20,105 nucleotides of DNA from Gonium pectorale (taxonomy: Eukaryota; Chlorophyta; Chlorophyceae; Chlamydomonadales; Volvocaceae): contig LSYV01000010.1 in assembly GCA_001584585.1 (NCBI GenBank), positions 2,184,753 through 2,204,857 on the forward strand. The letters are read 5' to 3'. The position numbers and the translations under genes were made by a program. Numbering within the stretch: the first letter of the stretch is position 1; each line of letters begins with the position of its first letter. This document shows, piece by piece, positions 11,140 to 20,105 of this stretch. Below the pieces are notes generated by a model. The model saw only the letters and a list, made by a program, of their open reading frames with translations, did not search any database and had not been told where the DNA came from.

Positions 11140-11960
11140 CAGTTAGCGGCTCTCACAATCCGTTCCTGTCCCAGGAATAACGGCCAGCCGTAAGGCTGGA
11201 ATCCATTCCTTGGGGGGTCTGGGGGGGTTTCGCCCCCAGCCGGGGTTCCGGGGGCGGGAGCCCCCGGAAAAATTTTGCAATATGGTAACCAAAAAACGCC
11301 AAGTTCCCATTAGATGTTTTAGCAGCAATATCCTCCATAACTAAACGAACCCTGGGCAAGCAATGCCCTGTCCTGGCTCCTGAGTTGGTCCCACGGGTCA
11401 AGGACGGGGAGCAGTCAACTCATTATTTCTAGTGTTTTGTTGGCCAAATTCCGTGAGGGTTAAGCGACTTCTTGCTCTGAAAAGCCCGGTCAAAGTCCTT
11501 TGCTTTGCTGTTGACGAAGGAAGAGGGGTCTCCATCGAATAAATCTCGACATCTACAACATAGGACTAGGGTAATTCTAGTGCCAGCGCCTTCGGCGCTG
11601 CCCACACGGCCTATCGGCCGCAGTACGGCAGCGGAATGACTATTGGGCCCCTTCAGGGCCAACCATTCCTTTTTCCCCAACCCGAAAGGCCAATCCATTC
11701 CTGAAAAGGAATCTATTCCTCAAATCGAAAGCACTGGCCATCGTTCGTGGTAGGGGTTCCATCGGCGTCGTTCGGACGCAGGGGAGATCTCCCCTGTTCG
11801 GACGTTAGGGGCGCCGAACACGTGCGCGCTCCGGCCGGGTTAGGACCGTCCCAATCGGGACCGGCTTCGGGATGGTGCAGGGTTAGTGACTTAACAGACC
11901 TGGTTCGACTCGTTGGCTTTTCTTGTTGAGTGGCGGGCGCGGGTTCGTGCACAGCCCGTG
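11140..11960. other. Hairpin-dense block resembling organelle DNA (possible nuclear insertion)
   Basis: This stretch differs from its surroundings: short palindromes sit in a lower-GC background. Seen directly: TTCCTG-TCC-CAGGAA (11163-11177), CCAGCC-GTAA-GGCTGG (11184-11199), a 7-bp stem CTGGGGG/CCCCCAG (11219-11239), TTCCGGGGGC-GGGA-GCCCCCGGAA (11246-11269), GGGCA/TGCCC (11354-11368), CAGCGCC-TTC-GGCGCTG (11584-11600), ATTCCT-GAAA-AGGAAT (11697-11712) and CAGGGGAGATCTCCCCTG (11779-11796). Near-copies of ATCCATTCCT recur at 11201, 11665, 11693 and 11711. Organelle genomes of Volvox carteri and Haematococcus are known to be crowded with such short palindromes, so transfer from plastid or mitochondrion is a reasonable inference. 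The minus-strand open frames here resemble no organelle protein I know. Block limits are approximate. Confidence 0.55.
11779..11796. repeat. 18-bp perfect palindrome flanked by 9-bp direct repeats
   Basis: CAGGGGAGATCTCCCCTG reads the same on both strands. GTTCGGACG occurs immediately before it (11770-11778) and again starting at its last base (11796-11804). The arrangement resembles a small palindrome inserted with duplication of its target, but it could also be one of the hairpins of the surrounding block. Confidence 0.8.
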
Positions 11961-12825
11961 TGCGGGTTTTGCATGCCCTAGCACGGGCCCCTGATTGGAT
12001 TAAGCACTATGCCGTTGTTTCATTGAATGGTTTGTCTGCTGGCGCTGCCTTGCTGCCCGCACTCTCCTCGCAGTGAAGGCGCGCATGCGCGGCGCCCGAC
12101 CGGCGGGCTTCCGGTGGCAGGCCGGGTCCCCCAGCGTCGGGGGTACTGTAACGAAGTCTGTCTGTCTGAATCGGGGCGGCGGCGAGGGTTGTTGAATTTT
12201 ATGCTTCCTGCCAGACGAGCTGCCTCGGCGAGTCACATTCCGGGCTCGCCGCAAGTCGCGGGGCCCTCGTATGGCCACATTGGCCAGGACAGAAATGGAC
12301 ATCAGTACCTTGCGAGGTGGACGGTGTGCAACCTTGTCCCGTGTGGCGACGGTGGCATGAAACAGGTGGCAATACGCTGCCCCGACAGGCCCGCGAGAGG
12401 AGACCGGCCAGCTGTGATACCCCGGACCCGGAGCGCCCCACGGGAGCGCCCAGGACCCGGAGCTCCCGGAGCGCTCTTTCGCTTCCCCGCACCCTCCCGC
12501 GATCTCGCGACGCCTGCGTACCTGCAAATCCCTGTAAGCAGCCCACTTCAGGCGGTACGGCCTTCAGTATAACACGCCACTGCCAATGCAAACGGACATC
12601 ATCCGCTTTGTCACCTGATATGTGCGAGGGTCACGTATTAAGAAGGTAATCCATTGCGGTATGCGCGGTATCAAGAAATACGTTTTACAATACTGTTTCC
12701 ACTGGGGCCTATGTACTACTCGCTGTCCTGCCGTTTCTAATCATTGGCCCGTATCTTTAACTTGGGGGCAAAGATGCCAGCCGACATTATGTGTTGTATC
12801 GAACAAGCGGTTTGACGGGCAAGCC
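11961..12825. other. Intergenic region upstream of the GAF-TKL kinase gene
   Basis: No gene is recognised. A plus-strand frame at 12027-12572 and a minus-strand frame at 12000-12527 overlap fully and have no recognisable motifs. CCCCC/GGGGG (12129-12144) forms a short hairpin. The last 250 bases are relatively AT-rich and are a likely place for the promoter and 5' UTR of the next gene, although no clear TATA box can be assigned. Confidence 0.5.
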
Positions 12826-15800
12826 ATGGGGCGGAAGCGATCCTGGCTTCATGGCCTGTGCTGCACACATCTACATCATGCCGCTGTGAAGTATGATATA
12901 GTGGGGAGCGACCTATGTACACGAAAGGTCAGTAGAACAATGTCAGTTGCGAGTCGACCGCTCTCGGCTACGCATGCTTCGTTTTGTACTTGGCTAAGTT
13001 CCTTTGTTTGTACATAGTGAAACACTGTGCGGTTTGGCCGAGCCTCTCCTCCGCAGTTTGGGTCCTGGCGAGTTCGCGCCGAGCCAAGCCGTCCTGCAGA
13101 TGCATGGGATTGGCTGCTTCTGGCCCTTGCCGCACGAGTTCAGGGTGCCATATCCTTGCGGTAAGCATGCGGGCAAGTCCTCCCAGAGTACGTACACTCA
13201 CTTACGCGGCCAAATGTGCGTGTAGGATTTATGAAGTTGCGCGGGATGGTCAGATTGCGAGGGTCGCCTTCCTCCAGTCCTCTACCGCTGGGCCATCATC
13301 TGTCGTCAGCCCGCCCGGGCTGGTCGACCACCGCATGATGCGTGACGCGTGTGCATCAAAGGTGCGACGGTGCGCCCAGCTGCTGCGTGCGGGGATGGGG
13401 TGCGGCACTGTTCGGCATCTAACGGCCTACCGGTGCACATGAATGGGGCGGCTCGCATAGTTGCACCACCAGCTGGCACGGCTGCGGAGTGCGCACGAAA
13501 AGTGTGATTGCGAGGGAGCATTGCTCGTCCGCTGTGTGTGTGTGTGTGTGTGTGTGTCAGTTTCATCGGGTCTGCGATGCAGTACGGCTGGAGCCTTCGT
13601 GTGTTCCTACCAAAGTCGCCAGCCGAAGCATGACCACAATTACCACGACGCACCCTTGTTGGATGGTGCCATGAATAGCCCGTGGTGTTCCCGCAGAGCC
13701 CCGTCGTCGCCTGCTCTGGCTTGGATGGGGACCAGGAGGGTGAGCAGGGCGGTGTTGCCTGCGCCGCACTGCCGATCCTGCACGAGGGGCTTGCGATCGC
13801 GGTCCTGTGGCTCTCCGCCGCCGCCTCACCGGATCCGCCGGTGACTCCCAACTCCAAACAAGCGCCGCCGGTGCAGCCAGCCGCAGGGGCCCCGCCGTTG
13901 GATGCTTACTGCCTCCTCCGCAGCCGCGACACACTGCAAACCCTCGCCGCCGCCATCACATCGGCACTTGCCGCCGACGGCGGCGGCAGCGGCGGCGGTC
14001 GTGACGCCATGGCATCGCACCTGGACCGGCTCCTCACGGCCTGGCGGCCGACGGAGCCACTGCCAGCTCTGCCGCCACCACAGCGGCAGCCTATGCCTCG
14101 CGGCGGCGTTTCGTCCTCTGGTGTGCTTTACCGCGTCTCGCCTTCCAATCCCACCTCTCACCGGCTTCCCAACTCGAAAAGCCGCGCTGGTGCTTCCGCG
14201 GCTACGGGCGCTGTGCTGCAGTGCGGCCGCCCTTTTGACAGGCCGGCCCTCGGCAGTGACGACTACCATGGGGGTCTGGCTGGCTCGCCCCATCCTCGAG
14301 AGCCGCATCGGCGCGAGGCAGCAGGCGCCGCAGCAGGCCGTTTGCAGTGCCTGCAGACAGCTCCCGACGTGTACGTGGAGGAGGAGGAGGACGCCGATGG
14401 CAGCGCTGTATTCAACGCAATTTCGGAGCCGGCTGCAGTCGGCGCGGAGGCGGAGCAGGCACGGACCGTGTGGTCGTCAGATCAGAAGGGAGCGGCGGCG
14501 GCGGAGCCGATGAACCCTCAGGGCTCCAAGGTACGGCAGCTGCTGTCTCCTACCGTACGACGACAGCCGTACGAGCTGAACGGCATGGCTGTGGCCATTT
14601 ACCCCGACACTCTGACTGGCCTCAGCACCGGCGGCGGCGCCGGCAATTCCAGCGCTTGTGTCGGCGGCGTCGCGGGCGCCCATGATGCAAAGCATGGCGG
14701 CGGTAGCGGCAGCCTGTCGGACGGGCCCAGGTGGCTCGACCCCATCGCCAGCGGCACCTGCGACAGGAACCGGCTTGTGGAAGCCAGCCCCAGTATCACG
14801 GGCGGAAGCCGGGGCGGCGGCCCGAGCTCAACTGACGCAGGGATCCCGGCGGTCGCCGCCAACGCCGACAGCACAGGCGGCTGCCTGCGCGGGCGTGACG
14901 GCGGGGGCGACAGTGGCGGCGGCGGCTGCAGGGTCAGGAGCCTCGGAGACGCGCCGCGAAAGGGCCCTATGAGCCCGGCCGCGACGTCAGGGCCTTGTGA
15001 GGTACAGTGATAGGGAAGAGGATAGCTGCGCCGGGTTTTAGTGGCCGTGTATATACCGGGTATCTGGAGCAATATGCGGTGCGGGGCGTTTCAGGGTTTC
15101 GCAGACCACCAGTGTGTTCTATCTACGCCGGGGCAAGTCGAGCACTGGAGCCGGACGGCTTCAGGCCCTCTTGCCCGGTGGCGCTCTGGCCGTACATACG
15201 GGATACGGCAGCACGCCACTGACTCCTGCCATGGCCCCTTCCCCTGCCGCCGGCCCCGCGCTGCTACCAGTTCGCCTTGATAAAAAAATGCACTGATCGC
15301 TTTGATCAAAATTACACTGTGTCCTCGGGCCCCCGCGTCGCCACCTGCTGCCCGCAGGCCGGGCCGGCCAGCAGCATGCTGACGTTACTTGGAAAGATCC
15401 GGGATTCGCTGCACAGCAGTCGGACGCGCTGCAGCGGCGCCTTCTGCGCCTCCCCGAATGGCGACCGGGCAAGGTGCGGCACAGTCCGTCGTACAATTGT
15501 ATCGTACAGATGGGATGCGTCGTACAGCGCCGGCTGTGCACGGCAGGTGCACACGTGGCTGGCCGTGCTGGACAGTCGTGGCGTAATGCGGGTGTCCCTA
15601 ACGCTCCCCAACAAGCACAGCTCTGCATCTTGATCTGGTTTGGTTAAAGGCACCCTCGTGTCCTTCCAGATTCCTGCCCTCATGCCCCCCTAAATCCCTA
15701 CCGGGTGCCTCGCACGCAGCCTCGAGTCCCTCCGCATGCGCCAGTTCACCTTGACGGAGCTGCTGTGTGTGTGCGGCAGCGGGGCGGTCTTCAAGGGCAT

Positions 15801-18800
15801 GCTGCGGGGAGTCCTGCCCATTGCGGTTAAAATGATCGAGCTCCCAGAGGCAGCCGTGGCGGCCGAGGGCGGCGGCGCGTGGGCTCAGCCGGGTGCCCAC
15901 GCGGCGGCGCAGCTTGCGCCGCCGCAGCAGGAGGCGGACGCGGTCCAGGGTTTGCAGCGGCTCCTGCTACAGAGCGCGATGGAGGTGACGGCGCTTCAGG
16001 CCGCAAGCCACCCCAATATCATCAAGGTGACGAGAGCTCTCTTCGTGAGCTGGCGTGAGTCCCTGTGCGTATTCAATATGTGTGGCCATCGCAGGCGCAC
16101 CCACATGCGCAGCTGATAAACTCTCTCACGGGGCCTGATTTTGCTCGTCCAGCCTTGACGTCCGTACGAAACCACCGGAAAAGCATGCTGGAGGGCACCC
16201 GTGTGGCCCACCCTCCTCCCGCCCTCATGGACGCCCCGTGCTACCGTAACCAACCCCAACCTTCCTCAGCTCGTCGACGTGTTTCACGGCGTAACGCTGA
16301 GGAGCGTCGAGCTTGGGTCCGGGCGGCAGCCCGCGTTCAAACTGCTGCGCTACGCACCCGCAGCCGCGGATCCTGAGGAGCCCCTAGGTGAGGGGCGGCG
16401 CGCGTCGTACCGGCCCTTGCGCCTCGGCGACGGGGCGTTCAACAATCCCGACGATGTGGTAACGTGGAGCCCGAGGTTTGCGCCTGGCCCGGCCCCAGGC
16501 GTTGGGCCCTGGGCGGTTGGCCGTCAGCCTCCGACCGTTGACAGGTTGCCCTGTCCGTCCCCGGGGCCCGCTCCTTGGCGTTTCCCGCACGCACGCAGGC
16601 AGCGTGGACTGCCCCCCCTGCATCGCCGTCTGCACGGAGCTGGTGGAGGGCGGGTCGCTGGCGGACGCCCTGAGGGCCCACACCTTCCCGCGCTGGGCCT
16701 GGCCGATCAGGGCCGTGGCAGGCTCGGCCGGCGGCAGCGCGGGAGCAAACGCCGCCAGCTGCAGACCCATGGTCGACATGCGGGTGTGTTGCGTGGGTGG
16801 GGTTAGGGGTCGGGGGGTGGGTGGGGGCGTTGCTGCAGCGCCTGAGCCGTGTGTGGGCCACCGGTGCTGGCCATGCTCCTCCTGATGCCCGAGCGACTCG
16901 TGATTTCAGTCTGGTTCAACCGGTTCGCCACACGAGCGTACACATGGGGGTGGCTATACTAGCTACATGACCTACATCTTAGACCTGTTTCCTGCACTGC
17001 GTATCTCAAACGTAACGCATGGGAATGAGTTGCGTTGCGGTGCATTGCGTGGCGCTGCTGCGCGATGTGCATGGTGCCCCGTGCGCGGGCTGTTGGCTGA
17101 GCTGCTGCTGAGAGGCTGTGGTTTCAGGTCTGCTGCTGCATCACAGAACCGCGGTCTTGCGGCTCACCGAGTGCTTGTGTAAAGGGTACCCGCGGCTCGG
17201 TGTGTCGCGCGGGCAGTTGTCGGGTTCTCCCGCACTGGACTTCCATAAGTGCATGCCAAGTCTCGACAACGGTCTGCGCTGCCCCATCGCCGCCTGCTGC
17301 GCGCCCCGGCCGCGCCCCACAGGGCCTGTACCTGACTGTCCTGGAGGTGGCGTCAGCGCTGCAGCACCTGCACGACCTGCGGCTGGTGCACAGGGGTGCG
17401 TACGGCAGGACGTGCCTGCCTGCCTGCCTGAGTGTACGTACGCGCGTGTGTATGTGCCAGTCTGCTCGCCACCGGCACTCTCACACGCGGCAGGCAAACG
17501 CAAAGACCAACCCGGTGTGTGTTGCGTATGCGTAACGGGGTGCAGAAAACAGGTTTAAGGGATAGCTAGCAAAGGCATGTGTGTGGGGGGGAGGGGAAAC
17601 GTACGGAAGGAGTTGCGCGTTGGTCGGCGCGCATTGCGCCAGCGGGTGCGCGCACAAATGAGTTGGACCACCCGCCATCGTGCACCTTGCATGCCACGGT
17701 ACCATCCACAGCGCCCCGCACCTCGACCGAGCCGCCTCAATAAGAGCCCTCGCCCCGCGCCCCCGTGCGCTGTGTCCGCCGCACCGTGTGCACCCCAGAC
17801 GTGCACCCGGGCAACGTGCTGCTGCAGCCCAGCCGCGACGACCCGCGGGGCTGGACCTGCAAGCTCGCGGACTTCGGGTTCGTGTGCGCTCTGGAGCGAC
17901 AGGTGCGTCGACACATGTCCTGTGGGAAGGGTGACAGCTGACAGGCGGAGAGGGCACGAAGAGCGATCGCACATAGGAGCTAAAGAATCGGCCCTCCAGG
18001 CTGAAAATATCCGCGAACCCGGCAAAACCCGACCCCGCGCCCCACGCCGTTGCATCCGTCCCGGCGCCACGCATTCGGACATATTGCAGGATCTGGACCA
18101 TGGCGGTGCGCCGTACACCGTGGTGGACGAGCCGTACGGAACGTGAGTCATCAGGCCGCGCGCCTTGGAACCTGGAAAGGGCGACCTTTGGCAGCCGCCA
18201 TGCTGCGTGGGCCCAATGTACCTACCGTTATGCCTGCCCTAGCTGTCTGGGTGCCCGCCTAGTGTGCTGCCCAAGCCGTGTGTACTGCGGAAGTTGTAAA
18301 AGCCCCTTCGCCGCCCTTTATGTCCCCAGGTTAACGCACATGGCACCCGAGACCTTTCAGGCGGGCAAGTCAAACCGCCGCGCAGGGCCCCTGTTAGGCT
18401 CTCAGGCTGCGTCGCGCAATCCTCCGTGAGGCTCCGGCTTTCCAAAGCTTACAAAGGCCCGTCCGTGGCTCCTCCGATGCCCCGGAGGCTCACCGTGATC
18501 CGATGTTTGCCTCTTGCGCCTGGAGACCTTGCCGTCGCAGACGATTCCAGTCCTATCCGGCCACAAAGGAGGTTGGACGTTGCGTCGGAGGAAGTTGTGG
18601 CAACTCTCCCACCGATGCAACGCCCGTGTGCCGGCACCGCCTTGCCTGCACCCGCAGGCAGCCGGGTGGACGCATCGGTGGACGTGTACGCTCTGGGAAT
18701 CCTGATGTGGGAGCTGCTGGCGGGTGAGGCCCGCGTACATGTGCGTGCACACGTGTACGCATACCGGTATGCCGTACACGGCTTTGAGATTGCCGTACGT

Positions 18801-19955
18801 CCCGGTGCAGCCGGGACTCGGGCCGGTACTGCACGCCGGCGTGTAGCACCGGCCCGCGCGTCCAGCACCCAGCTGAACCGCGCCCCGCCGGAGATACGCC
18901 GGTAATATGCCGGGGATCTGGAGAGCGTCAAGTGTCCAAATAAACTGACACCCCCCCCACACACACACATTCTGACGCCTTTCATCTCCTTTGCATATCG
19001 CCTGGCGCCTGGTTGAACCGTCCTGCCGGACTTGGTACGCGTGTGCTCTCCAGGTACGTTCTTTCGGGAGGGTCGGACTGTTGTTAAGGACTACGGAAAC
19101 TGGGGACGGGGATGGGGTGGGCGACTTAAGCACACGCACGCATACACCACTCCTGCTACGAACTTAGCTTATACGATACTACCTAGCTGTACGCAACTCA
19201 GCCATCGACGCGGACGCCGCCGGAAACGGCGGCACACACCTGGGGGCTGCTGGACCTTCGGATCGCCGACACTTTCGGGAGCCGGCGAAACGAGGCAAGG
19301 ACCGGATTGGCCGCCGGACTGGACTTACGCTGCTGGCGCCCAGCTCGTCGTTGCTCATTCTCCTTTCCTCCCCCCCCCCCCCACGCACACACACCCTCCG
19401 CAGGCCGCGGCCGGCGGCCCTACGCACACGTGGACCCCCCCATGATCGCGGCCGCGGTCTGGAGGGGCATGCGCCCCACCTTCCCCAGCGACGTCGTACC
19501 ACTGTCGTACAGGTGGGTACGGCGGTACGCCGTACGCCGTGAGTTTGTTATAGGGCATTGACCCAGTGCGGCGCGCTCTGCGGGAACGGCTCGTGGGAGG
19601 CGTCGCAGCTCTTGAGTACCCCTACCCTGCATCCGCTGCTGCCCCCCGCAATCCACCTCCGCCGCATGCAGCCTTCCTTTGCACCTGCTGCAGCTCCGTG
19701 CACCTTGCGCGGTGTCGCCGCCTTCAGTAAAACTCAGATGGACAAAACTGTCCAAGGAAAGCCCGTGCCCACAGCCGTCCCCAACCTGCGCCCTGCCGCT
19801 TTCGGCTCCGCAGGCTGCTGGCCCAGGCCTGCTGGGCGCACGACCCGCGCCAGCGGCCCTGCGCCGCGGAGGTGGCGGCCGCCTGCAGGCAGCAGCTGGA
19901 GCGGATGGCTGCAGCCGAGTGTGTGGAGCTGCCCATGGTGCGGCGCCTGTGGTAG
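12826..19955 (+). CDS. GAF-domain TKL-type protein kinase (first exon uncertain)
   Basis: Predicted exons are 12826-12927 (tentative), 13057-13160, 13226-13361, 13697-15001, 15358-15473, 15720-16026, 16270-16387, 16599-16783, 17323-17395, 17799-17902, 18090-18142, 18330-18368, 18662-18723, 19404-19512 and 19814-19955 (TAG at 19953). All junctions are GT-AG and in phase, giving about 984 residues. Residues 50-160 look like a GAF ligand-binding domain: WDWLLLALAARVQGAISL, IYEVARDGQIARV, then ASKSPVVACSGLDG and LPILHEGLAIAVLWLSA. A disordered Gly/Ala/Ser linker of roughly 400 residues follows. The kinase domain (about 597-960) has GSGAVFKG, Lys625 (IAVKM), Glu676 before ASHPNIIK, HRDVHPGN with Asp816, DFG at 840-842, THMAPE at 870-875, DVYALGILMWE at 888 and ACWAHDPRQRP near the end. 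THMAPE, MWE and ACW point to a TKL/Raf-like kinase. A long Ala/Gln-rich insert separates Lys625 from Glu676. The domain order suggests a soluble sensor kinase; its ligand is unknown. The start at 12826 rests only on a plausible ATG and donor. Confidence 0.85.
13226..13361 (+). other. GAF-encoding exon pair candidate (with 13057-13160)
   Basis: These two exons were found by phase and domain logic. 13057-13160 begins after CTCCGCAG and ends in phase 2 before GTAAGC. 13226-13361 begins after GTGTAG and ends in phase 0 before GTGCGA. Joined to the exon at 13697 they give a continuous run of hydrophobic strand/helix patterns expected of a GAF domain, including ARVQGAISL-R-IYEVARDGQ. The intron between them is only 65 nt. 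Transcript data could move either edge. Confidence 0.65.
13533..13557. repeat. (TG)n microsatellite
   Basis: A run of about 12 TG dinucleotides lies in the intron before the exon at 13697. It is a simple repeat and probably length-variable between strains. Confidence 0.95.
17515..17560 (+). repeat. Dispersed intronic repeat, copy 3 (diverged)
   Basis: In the intron 17396-17798 of the GAF-TKL kinase gene, GTGTGTGTTGCGTATGCG is followed by TAACGGGGTGCAGAAAAC and AGGTTTAAGG. This keeps the order and spacing of the words at 6567-6615 (GTGTTACGTACGCATAACGG, then TGCTCAAAAC) and at 1764-1842, with more substitutions. It lies in the same orientation as the host gene, as do the other two copies. Confidence 0.5.
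18752..18780. repeat. Near-perfect 29-nt inverted repeat in an intron
   Basis: CGTGTACGCATACC pairs with GGTATGCCGTACACG, with a single bulged C and no loop. The centre GCATACCGGTATGC (18759-18772) is a perfect 14-bp palindrome. The core closely matches GTACGCATAACGGTATGC of the dispersed repeat at 6575-6592, so it may be a relative or a stripped-down copy. It lies in the intron 18724-19403. Confidence 0.75.
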
Positions 19956-20000
19956 CCTCGCAGATCGGCAGCTTGGTCTCTGAGCGCCACGCTGCCGTGC

Positions 20001-20105
20001 GGCGCAACGCTGGGACTGGGGACTTGGCGGCGTCTGGTGGCGCAACGCTGGGACTGCGGACTCGGCGGCGTCTGGTGGCGCAACGCTGAGACTGCGGACT
20101 TGGCG
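20001..20105. repeat. 38-bp tandem minisatellite (runs off the window)
   Basis: Copies beginning GGCGCAACGCTG start at 20001, 20039 and 20077, an exact 38-bp period, with a few substitutions among copies (for example CTGGGACTGGGG against CTGAGACTGCGG). The third copy is cut by the window end. The array starts 46 bases after the stop of the GAF-TKL kinase, so it probably lies in that gene's 3' UTR. Confidence 0.92.

Noticed and set aside
11153..11698. Minus-strand open frames at 11153-11401 and 11429-11698
   Set aside because: Parts of both are translations of hairpin repeats (PPPEPRLGAKPP). I could not match them to any plastid or mitochondrial protein, so they are not called as genes or pseudogenes.
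11890..11920. tRNA T-loop-like GGTTCGACT
   Set aside because: The flanking bases do not form the T stem and no acceptor, D or anticodon arms can be drawn.
12027..12572. 181-residue plus-strand frame and the overlapping minus-strand frame
   Set aside because: Both strands are open over the same bases with no recognisable domain, as expected for GC-rich non-coding sequence.
13682..13696. ATG at 13682 as the start of the GAF-TKL kinase
   Set aside because: GTGTTCCCGCAG just before 13697 is a good acceptor, and upstream exons complete a GAF domain in phase. Starting here would begin the protein inside the domain.
16388..16598. Reading straight through 16270-16806 as one long kinase exon
   Set aside because: The through-frame loses kinase similarity after EEPL. 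Splicing at GTGAGG (16388) to the acceptor at 16598 restores CIAVCTELVEGGSL in phase.

Overview
The window looks like nuclear DNA from a volvocine-type green alga (Chlamydomonadales). The evidence is high GC with strongly GC-rich codon third positions, many 65-700 nt GT-AG introns with C/T-rich acceptors, low-complexity Ala/Gly/Pro/Ser-rich linkers, and kinase types typical of these algae. The species cannot be named from the sequence. All three genes found are on the + strand, and each was rebuilt by joining exons whose reading phases match across GT-AG introns.

Region 1 (1-2167) is the 3' end of the gene for Brr2, the U5 snRNP RNA helicase. It encodes the end of the C-terminal Sec63-like unit, including the final Ig-like domain, and the stop codon. 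The rest of this large gene lies upstream of the window. Region 2 (2168-4536) has no recognisable gene.

Region 3 (4537-9182) is a complete eight-exon gene for a predicted 660-residue Aurora-like Ser/Thr kinase. It has a long Ser/Pro-rich N-terminus, a kinase domain with all catalytic residues but a degenerate glycine loop, and an Ala-rich tail with three RRASS-like repeats. Region 4 (9183-12825) is intergenic. It holds an isolated 15-bp perfect hairpin and a block of about 0.8 kb (about 11140-11960) packed with small hairpins with GNRA-like loops. That block resembles the palindrome-rich organelle DNA of volvocine algae and may be an organelle-to-nucleus insertion.

Region 5 (12826-19955) is a multi-exon gene, predicted at about 984 residues, with an N-terminal GAF-like domain, a long disordered Gly/Ala/Ser linker and a C-terminal TKL-type kinase. 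The first exon is uncertain. The window ends in a 38-bp minisatellite just after its stop codon.

The three genes share orientation but no evident pathway: one is spliceosomal and two are probably signalling kinases. What links them at DNA level is a small dispersed repeat seen in one intron of each gene, plus a high density of GTACGG/CCGTAC words. No prokaryotic operon, CRISPR array, tRNA or rRNA gene was seen.
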